Source: an uncultured Collinsella sp.
Lineage (GTDB): Bacteria > Actinomycetota > Coriobacteriia > Coriobacteriales > Coriobacteriaceae
Assembly: GCA_900551365.1 (NCBI GenBank)
Contig: URVZ01000058.1
Coordinates: 1 to 11,313, forward strand
Direction: 5' to 3'
DNA length: 11,313 nucleotides
Below, piece by piece: positions 5,452-11,313 of the stretch. The position numbers were made by a program, and so were the translations under genes. Position 1 is the first letter of the stretch, and each line of letters begins with the position of its first letter. The notes beneath the pieces are model-generated. The model had not been told where the DNA came from. It ran no database searches and was given only the letters and a program-made list of their open reading frames with translations.

Positions 5452-8262
5452 ATGGTTGTCGATAGTACGATTCGATTTAACGACAGGATGGATGGTCCAA
5501 GCGTGAGTCTCGGCAGCAAACTATCCAATGCAAAGGTGTCCTTTGCGATATTTAAGCGCGACATTAAGCGACTGCTTGTGAACCCCGTCGCCCTGGTGGT
5601 TACCCTAGGCGTGTGCGTTATTCCCTCGCTGTATGCCTGGTATAACATCGTGGCAAACTGGGATCCGTATGGAAACACCCAAGGCATCAAGATTGCTATC
5701 GCCAACAACGATCGAGGCACCCAAAACGACTTGGTGGGTGAGCTCAACGCTGGCGACAAAGTGGTCGACCAGCTCAAGGAGAATCATCAGTTGGGCTGGA
5801 CGTTCGTCGACTCGACGGCCGATGCCAAGGAGGGCGTCGAGAGCGGCGAGTACTATGCCGCTATCGTGATTCCCAAGAACTTCTCGGATAACCTGGTTTC
5901 GATGCTCGACGGCAACTACCATCAGCCCAAGCTCACGTACTACGTCAATGAGAAGAAGAGCGCCATTGCGCCCAAGGTCACCGGTGCCAACACCATCGAG
6001 GAGCAGATCAACTCGGAATTTGTCTCTACGGTAGGCAAGACTGTTGCCGGTATCGCCAAGGATGCCGGTGTCGATTTAAAGGACAAGGCAACCCAGACTC
6101 AGGACTCGCTGGCAAGTTCGGTGTCCGAGGCGTCCGACACCTTGGGCGAGGTGCGCGATTCGATTGGCGATATGAATGCCGCCATCGATAAGACGAGTGG
6201 CGCTATCGCCTCGGCTGATGCGGCACTTGCCGGCTTGCAAGGCCAGGCACCGTCGCTGACGCAGGCGATCTCCCAGGGCAACGACCTGCTGAGCGAAGCT
6301 CGCACCACGGCGGGCAACTCCATCACCTCGCTCTCCAAGGCGCTCTCGGAAGGCAGCCTTGCGCTCACCAAGACGTCGGCCTCTGCGAACGCTGCCATCG
6401 GCAAGCTGACGGGCGCGGTCACATCTACGACCACCCGTATCGACAACTCGCTCGAGTCTCTTCAAGCGACAATCGACCACAATAAGGCCGTTATCGGGCA
6501 CTTGGAGATTCTCGCCAATGACACGTCGACAGGTTCCGAGGAAATTGACGCGCGCATTGTATCGACCATCGATTTGCTTCGAGAGCAGAATGAAAAGCTT
6601 CAGAGCATCAAGGACGGTCTGTCCGCGCAGTCGTGCGCCATGGCGAATGACGCAGCGGCTGTTTCGGGTGCCAGTGACGCTATCAATAACGCAATTCATA
6701 CCGGTGCGACCAACCTTGGCCAAGCCCAGACGGACTTGGGCCAAAACGCGCTGCCGAAGGCCTCGAGCGCGCTCGACTCTTTTGCTGCCGTTTCGGGCGA
6801 CCTGACCGGTATCGTCTCGGGTATGACACCTACACTTGCAAATGCGCGCGGCACGTTGGCGCAGCTTAGCGCTACGCTCGGCCAGGCCAAGACCACGCTG
6901 TCCCAGACCGATTCCTCGCTTGCCAAGGTCCAGGACAAGCTTGCAACCGCCGCCAATGACATCGCGGCGCTGCAGACCTCCGAGTCCATGGGCGAGCTGG
7001 CCGATCTGATGGGCGTCGATGTCAATGACGTGGCAGATTTCATGGCGTCTCCGGTTGAGTTGACGTCCAAGTCAATCTATCCGGTCAAGAGCTTTGGCTC
7101 GGGCATCGCTCCCTTCTACACCAATCTGGCGCTTTGGGTGGGCGGCTATGTGCTCATCGCCATTTACAAGCTCGAGGTCGACCGTGAAGGTGTTGGCAGC
7201 TTTACGGCGCGCCAAGGCTACTTTGGCCGCTGGTTGCTCATGGTGATCCTGGGCGCGTTGCAGGCCATCATCGTTACGGTAGGCGATCTGGTGATTGGCG
7301 TGCAGTGCGTCAGCCCGCTGCTGTTCGTGCTGGGCGGCATCGCCATTTCGTTCACCTACGTCAATATCATCTATGCGCTGTCCACCACGTTTAAGCATAT
7401 CGGCAAGGCTATCGGCGTCATTCTCGTCATCGTGCAGATCCCGGGTTCGTCGGGCATGTACCCCATCGAGATGATGCCCGGCTTCTTCCAGTGGCTGCAC
7501 CCGCTGCTGCCCTTTACCTACGGCATCAATCTGCTGCGTGAGACGGTCGGCGGCATGTACTCGTTCAACTACCTGTTTAACCTGTGCATTCTGGGCGTGT
7601 TCTTGATCGTGGCGCTCTTTATCGGTCTGCAGCTGCGTCCGCTGCTGCTCAACCTCAACCTGCTCTTTGATAAACAGCTTTCCACGACCGGTATGATGAT
7701 CTGCGAGTCCAATGACCTGCCGCGCCAGCGCTACTCGCTGCGCACGGCCATGCGTGTCATGCTCGATTCCGATTCGTACCGTCGCGAACTGCTTGATCAT
7801 GCGGTCGCCTTTGAACATCGCTACCCGTACTACATCAAGGGCGGTTTTGCCGCTGTAGTCGGCGTGCAGGTCCTGCTCTTTGTCCTGTCGACGGTTCTCG
7901 ATATCGACAATAACGGCAAGATCATCCTGCTTGTCATTTGGATCATCTCGGTCATTGCCATCTGCGGCTGGCTTATCAATATCGAATATATCCGCGCGAG
8001 CCTCAATACCCAGATGCGCATCTCGGCGCTTTCGGATGAGGACCTGCGTCGCGAGATGCGCGAGCACACGGCCGCCATTCCTGCTGCCCGCTACATGTTT
8101 GGCCTCAACGCCAGCGAGCGTGGTGCCAAGGGCGGCGATCAGTCCACGGGCCGCTTGCCGCATATAGGCTCGAACCATAAATCTCAGGACAGCGACAGCA
8201 CAGCCACAAATGATGGAGATGCCACTCCGCTTGGCAAGCACTCCAAAGGAGGTGAGGCATAA
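5452..8262 (+). CDS. YhgE/Pip-family membrane protein with extended C-terminus (first of tandem pair)
   Basis: Large membrane protein of up to 936 aa, related to Bacillus YhgE and the lactococcal phage infection protein Pip. The N-terminal part has a helix at about 43-65 followed by the family signature LYAWYNIVANWDPYGNT (60-76). Residues about 195-515 are a long Ala/Ser/Thr/Asp-rich, probably coiled-coil ectodomain. The ABC-2-like C-terminal domain has helices near 552-573, 593-616, 620-645, 650-666 and 705-727 and the signature GSSGMYPIEMMPGFFQWLHP (665-684). Unlike its partner, it continues about 200 residues with two further helices (about 798-817 and 823-845) and a charged cytoplasmic tail. 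The start is uncertain: ATG 5452 has no ribosome binding site, while ATG 5488 and GTG 5503 (GGATGG upstream) are alternatives. The function is probably export or envelope-related. Confidence 0.88.
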   Translation: MVVDSTIRFNDRMDGPSVSLGSKLSNAKVSFAIFKRDIKRLLVNPVALVVTLGVCVIPSLYAWYNIVANWDPYGNTQGIKIAIANNDRGTQNDLVGELNAGDKVVDQLKENHQLGWTFVDSTADAKEGVESGEYYAAIVIPKNFSDNLVSMLDGNYHQPKLTYYVNEKKSAIAPKVTGANTIEEQINSEFVSTVGKTVAGIAKDAGVDLKDKATQTQDSLASSVSEASDTLGEVRDSIGDMNAAIDKTSGAIASADAALAGLQGQAPSLTQAISQGNDLLSEARTTAGNSITSLSKALSEGSLALTKTSASANAAIGKLTGAVTSTTTRIDNSLESLQATIDHNKAVIGHLEILANDTSTGSEEIDARIVSTIDLLREQNEKLQSIKDGLSAQSCAMANDAAAVSGASDAINNAIHTGATNLGQAQTDLGQNALPKASSALDSFAAVSGDLTGIVSGMTPTLANARGTLAQLSATLGQAKTTLSQTDSSLAKVQDKLATAANDIAALQTSESMGELADLMGVDVNDVADFMASPVELTSKSIYPVKSFGSGIAPFYTNLALWVGGYVLIAIYKLEVDREGVGSFTARQGYFGRWLLMVILGALQAIIVTVGDLVIGVQCVSPLLFVLGGIAISFTYVNIIYALSTTFKHIGKAIGVILVIVQIPGSSGMYPIEMMPGFFQWLHPLLPFTYGINLLRETVGGMYSFNYLFNLCILGVFLIVALFIGLQLRPLLLNLNLLFDKQLSTTGMMICESNDLPRQRYSLRTAMRVMLDSDSYRRELLDHAVAFEHRYPYYIKGGFAAVVGVQVLLFVLSTVLDIDNNGKIILLVIWIISVIAICGWLINIEYIRASLNTQMRISALSDEDLRREMREHTAAIPAARYMFGLNASERGAKGGDQSTGRLPHIGSNHKSQDSDSTATNDGDATPLGKHSKGGEA
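8245..8255 (+). promoter_or_regulatory. ideal Shine-Dalgarno coupling the two YhgE-type genes
   Basis: AAAGGAGGTGA lies inside the last codons of the upstream gene, seven bases before the ATG at 8263. It is a near-complete match to the 16S rRNA 3' end. The upstream TAA (8260-8262) abuts the ATG, so the two proteins are expected to be translated from one mRNA with efficient re-initiation. Confidence 0.85.
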
Positions 8263-10452
8263 ATGAAGAACATCCTGCATCTGTTTAAGCGCGATGTCCA
8301 AAATGTGTCTCGCTCCGTAATCGGCTTGGTTGTCGTGATGGGCCTCGTTATCGTACCGTGCCTGTACGCGTGGTTTAACATCGCCGGCAGCTGGGACCCG
8401 TACGGCAACACCGGCAATCTTAAGATCGCCGTGGTCAACACCGATGAGGGTTACGAGAGCGATCTGATCCCCGTTGAGGTCAACGTGGGTGAAAACGTGA
8501 CCGCCACCCTGCGCGGCAACGAGAGCTTCGATTGGGTTGTACTCAACAATCGAGAAAAGGCCATCGAGGGCGTCAAATCGGGCGCATACTATGCGGCTGT
8601 CGTTATCCCTAAGACGTTTAGTGCCGATATGATGACGCTCTTTTCGACCGACGTGAAGCATGCCGATATCGAGTTCTACGAGAATCAGAAGGCCAACGCC
8701 ATTGCCCAGATCGTGACCGAGAAAGGGTCGAGTGCCGTCCAGAGCCAAGTCAACGAGACCTTTACCAAGACCATTACGACCATCGGTCTTAAAACCGTGT
8801 CCAGCCTGCTCGACTATATGAGCACCGACCAGGTGAGCAACTTTATCGCCAATCTGTCCTCTACGCTGGGCGATTCGGTCGAGGACCTGCAGGACGTTCA
8901 GGCGAGCGCGACGTCGCTCGCGGGCATTTTGAGCTCTACGTCCGATTCACTGACATCGGCGGGCGGCATGCTCAAGCAGACGGGCACCGTCGATGAGTCG
9001 ACGAAGCAGCTGATGGAGCATGCCAAGAGCGGCATCAATGATTCCAAGGAAGCGCTCAAGGCCGCCAGCGATGCCGTTGACGCGGCGATTGACGGAAGCG
9101 CGGGCTCGTTCGACAACGTGTCCGCCGAGCTTGCGAAGGCATTCGATGCCGCGAATCAGCATGTTGACCTTACGGTGTCTCAGCTCAACGAAGCCGCAGC
9201 TGCGCTCAATACGCGTGCTGACGATATCGATGCGATGGCCGATCGGCTCCGCAACCTTGCCGACCAGGTGAGTGATGACAAGCTCAAAGACGGCCTCAAG
9301 TCCGCTGCGACGTCGCTGGGCAGAATTGCCGCGGAGTACCGTAACAATGCGAAGGACCTGACGGCGACCGCAAAGTCCCTTTCGGGCAGCATGGCGGAGG
9401 TCAACAATTCGCGTGCCGAGGTTGACCAGGCCATCGCCGATGCCAAGGCGGGTATCTCGGGTGCCAAGTCCGACTACGATTCTACGTTCTCGGTTAAGGC
9501 CAAGGAGCTCAAGAAGACCATTTCGGGCGTTCTGGATTCCCTGAACGGTATCTCGGGTGACTTGGATAGCGCCGTGAGCGGTCTGACCGACGCCTCTGGT
9601 TCGCTCGCGAAGGGTCTCTCCAAGGCTGCAAAGCTGGTCAACAAGGCTTCCGATCAGCTGGGCGAGGCGTCGGACAAGATCAGTGCCTTTAAGGACGAGC
9701 TTGATAGCGCTCTGATATCGGGTGACCTGGCCATGATTAAGACAATGATTGGCAGCGACCCCGATGCCCTCGCCGTGTCGCTTTCCGGCCCCGTTGCGCT
9801 CGATCGCAAGCCGGTCTACCCGATCCGCAACTACGGCTCGGCCATGGCGCCGTTCTATACGATTTTGTCGCTGTGGGTGGGCTCGATTGTTCTGGCGGCC
9901 ATGATGAAGGTCTCGGTTGACGATGAGCTTATCAACGAGCTCATCCCCGTGCGCCTGCACGAGATCTACCTGGGTCGCTACCTGTTCTTTGGCGGTCTGG
10001 CTCTGCTGCAGGCAACGCTCGTGTGTGCGGGCGACATCCTGTTCTTTGGCATTCAGTGCGACGACCCGCTGCAGTTTGTGCTGGCGGGCTGGGTCGCGAG
10101 TCTCGTGTTCTCCAATATCGTCTACACGCTTACGGTGTCGTTTGGCGATATCGGTAAGGCCCTCGCCGTCGTGCTGTTGGTTATGCAGGTCGGTGGTTCG
10201 GGCGGCACGTTCCCCATCGAGATGACCGGCCCCGTGTTCCAGGCAATCTATCCGTTCCTGCCGTTTACCCACGGCATCAACGCCATGCATGCCGCCATGG
10301 CCGGTGCCTACCATATGGAGTACTGGATTGAGCTGGGCATTCTGACGAGCTATCTGATTCCGTCGCTGGCCCTGGGCGTGGTCTTCCGCCGCCCAGTCAT
10401 CAAAGCCAACGACTGGATCATCGAAAAGCTTGAAAGCACGAAACTTATTTAG
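8263..10452 (+). CDS. YhgE/Pip-family membrane protein (second of tandem pair)
   Basis: Membrane protein of 729 aa, paralogous to the preceding gene. The N-terminal region has a helix at about 17-39 and the signature LYAWFNIAGSWDPYGNT (34-50), then SGAYYAAVVIPKTFS (106-120), mirrored by SGEYYAAIVIPKNFS in the partner. A long Ala/Ser/Asp-rich predicted coiled coil (about 190-490) forms the ectodomain. The C-terminal ABC-2-like domain has helices near 527-549, 570-593, 600-624, 629-643 and 688-708 and the signature GSGGTFPIEMTGPVFQAIYP (645-664). It stops soon after the last helix and lacks the partner's extra module. YhgE/Pip proteins are known as phage receptors or DNA-uptake-associated factors in lactococci and are related to the type VII secretion component EsaA. 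The substrate is unknown. The pair probably forms a hetero-oligomer. Confidence 0.92.
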   Translation: MKNILHLFKRDVQNVSRSVIGLVVVMGLVIVPCLYAWFNIAGSWDPYGNTGNLKIAVVNTDEGYESDLIPVEVNVGENVTATLRGNESFDWVVLNNREKAIEGVKSGAYYAAVVIPKTFSADMMTLFSTDVKHADIEFYENQKANAIAQIVTEKGSSAVQSQVNETFTKTITTIGLKTVSSLLDYMSTDQVSNFIANLSSTLGDSVEDLQDVQASATSLAGILSSTSDSLTSAGGMLKQTGTVDESTKQLMEHAKSGINDSKEALKAASDAVDAAIDGSAGSFDNVSAELAKAFDAANQHVDLTVSQLNEAAAALNTRADDIDAMADRLRNLADQVSDDKLKDGLKSAATSLGRIAAEYRNNAKDLTATAKSLSGSMAEVNNSRAEVDQAIADAKAGISGAKSDYDSTFSVKAKELKKTISGVLDSLNGISGDLDSAVSGLTDASGSLAKGLSKAAKLVNKASDQLGEASDKISAFKDELDSALISGDLAMIKTMIGSDPDALAVSLSGPVALDRKPVYPIRNYGSAMAPFYTILSLWVGSIVLAAMMKVSVDDELINELIPVRLHEIYLGRYLFFGGLALLQATLVCAGDILFFGIQCDDPLQFVLAGWVASLVFSNIVYTLTVSFGDIGKALAVVLLVMQVGGSGGTFPIEMTGPVFQAIYPFLPFTHGINAMHAAMAGAYHMEYWIELGILTSYLIPSLALGVVFRRPVIKANDWIIEKLESTKLI

Positions 10453-10546
10453 TGCAACAGCGTGACATCGACGAAACATCGAGGTTTACTCTGCCGACGC
10501 TTTAGTGGGCTGGATTGCGTGGGCTGCTTGGTTGTTGCTACAGTAG

Positions 10547-10581
10547 CGGGGCGTGCCGGGGGTCCGGTGCGCCCCGTTTTT
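10547..10581 (+). terminator. strong intrinsic terminator after the yhgE-type operon
   Basis: A 13-bp stem (10547-10559 with 10564-10576, two G-U pairs) closes a GGGT loop and is followed by TTTTT at 10577-10581. It lies about 95 bases after the stop of the second YhgE-type gene. A poor promoter-like pair (TTGCGT 10515-10520, TACAGT 10539-10544) lies just before it but would place the transcript start within the stem, so termination is the better reading. I see nothing else convincing in 10453-10546. Confidence 0.85.
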
Positions 10582-10583
10582 AT

Positions 10584-10612
10584 TTGACCATGAGGCGGCA
10601 CGCAGCCATACG
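10584..10612 (+). promoter_or_regulatory. weak candidate promoter for the EamA-type transporter gene
   Basis: TTGACC at 10584-10589 is a good -35 box, but the element 17 bp downstream (CATACG, 10607-10612) is a poor -10. It is the only candidate between the terminator and the gene start at 10653. Confidence 0.3.
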
Positions 10613-10652
10613 CGTGCGGACACCACGCCCAGATTGAGTGTGAGGATGTTCC

Positions 10653-11313
10653 ATGGCCCAATACGCTGCCAACGAAATCGAGAATATGCCCGATAGCCCT
10701 GTAGCCCGCGAAGACCTAGGTGCCGGCGGTGCCTCTCGCGGTGCCGGTGCGCGCTCGCCGCTGTTCTGGAAGGTCTTGCTGCTTTCGGTGGCGGTCATCT
10801 GGGGCTATTCCTTCACCACCATGAAGGATGCGCTCGATACCATTCCGGTGTTCGAGCTGCTCTACATTCGTTTTCTTCCGGCGTCGTTGGTCATGCTTGC
10901 CATCTTCCACGAGCGCATTGTTGCCCATTTCAACGCTCGAAACCTGATTGTTGGACTTGGCATGGGCGCGCTCATGTGGGGTGCCTACGGTTTGCAGACG
11001 ATCGGCCTGGCACAGACCACGGCAGGCAAGAGTGCATTTTTGACGGGCACGTACTGCATCTTGGTTCCGTTTGCGAGCTACGTTCTAAGCGGCGAAAAGC
11101 TTACTCGTTACAACTTGGGCGCCGCGTTGCTGTGCCTGGCGGGCATTGGTCTGGTGGCGCTCGATAGCGTCGAGTTCAATGTCGGCGATGTCATCACACT
11201 GGGCGGTGCGGTCTTCTTTGCCATCCAGATGGCGGTGACCGCCAAGTATGGCCGCAAGATGGACATCAACGTCATCACGTTTTGGATGTTTGTGGGCAAC
11301 GGCGTGCTGAGCC
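10653..11313 (+). CDS. EamA/DMT-superfamily transporter, 3' end outside window
   Basis: The frame is open from ATG 10653 to the window end (220 complete codons, no stop). GAGGA at 10642-10646 lies six bases upstream of the start. After a hydrophilic N-terminus of about 35 residues comes a string of membrane helices typical of 10-helix drug/metabolite transporters: LLLSVAVIWGYSFTTMKDAL (42-61) matches the usual first helix with the WG-S/YSF motif, followed by LLYIRFLPASLV, LIVGLGMGALMWGAYGLQTI and TGTYCILVPFASYVL. The first EamA repeat (about residues 40-170) is complete and the second is cut. The family includes exporters and importers of amino acids, nucleotides and other metabolites; the substrate cannot be told. 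It has its own leader and follows a terminator, so it is probably transcribed separately. Confidence 0.88.
   Translation, partial: MAQYAANEIENMPDSPVAREDLGAGGASRGAGARSPLFWKVLLLSVAVIWGYSFTTMKDALDTIPVFELLYIRFLPASLVMLAIFHERIVAHFNARNLIVGLGMGALMWGAYGLQTIGLAQTTAGKSAFLTGTYCILVPFASYVLSGEKLTRYNLGAALLCLAGIGLVALDSVEFNVGDVITLGGAVFFAIQMAVTAKYGRKMDINVITFWMFVGNGVLS

Noticed and set aside
7072..10479. Two long - strand open frames opposite the YhgE-type genes
   Set aside because: They mirror the codon bias of the + strand genes, are rich in His/Arg/Asp/Gln and show no family motif. The + strand proteins have clear signatures.
10515..10581. Promoter followed by a leader attenuator for the EamA-type gene
   Set aside because: The predicted start point would fall within the 5' arm of the hairpin, so the transcript would lack part of the stem. 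A terminator for the preceding operon explains it better.

Overview
The window looks like chromosomal DNA from a GC-rich, Gram-positive-type anaerobic actinobacterium, most likely a Collinsella-like member of the Coriobacteriia. This placement is inferred. It rests on GC-rich third codon positions, AGGAGG-type ribosome binding sites, a split CpsC/CpsD tyrosine kinase (the Gram-positive arrangement) and paired YhgE/Pip proteins. All convincing genes lie on the + strand. No tRNA, rRNA, CRISPR array or transposase gene was seen.

Region 1 (1-2889) is a capsule or exopolysaccharide phosphoregulatory module. A 38-bp gapless palindrome and a possible 26-codon leader ORF precede a Wzz/CpsC-type chain-length and kinase-activator protein. 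Next come a CpsD-type tyrosine autokinase with a C-terminal tyrosine cluster, a CpsB-type PHP phosphotyrosine phosphatase, and a GNAT acetyltransferase. The four genes are closely spaced and probably co-transcribed. The first three form a phosphorylation cycle that controls polysaccharide chain length and export. No glycosyltransferase is present here, so the rest of the locus should lie upstream.

Region 2 (2890-5011) carries htpG, the bacterial Hsp90. A terminator-like hairpin sits between its candidate promoters and its start codon.

Region 3 (5012-5451) is a 440-bp gap dense in inverted repeats. It holds two short perfect hairpins, each followed by the same 10-mer; a 16-bp inverted repeat enclosing a strong terminator; a REP-like imperfect palindrome; and a promoter area with a short operator-like dyad.

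Region 4 (5452-10452) is a tandem pair of YhgE/Pip-family membrane proteins with abutting reading frames (TAA directly followed by ATG, with an ideal Shine-Dalgarno). Both have an N-terminal membrane helix, a long predicted coiled-coil ectodomain and a C-terminal ABC-2-like membrane domain. The first also has an extra C-terminal module with two membrane helices. They probably work as a pair, and their substrate is unknown.

Region 5 (10453-11313) has a strong intrinsic terminator and then the 5' part of an EamA/DMT-family transporter that runs off the window.
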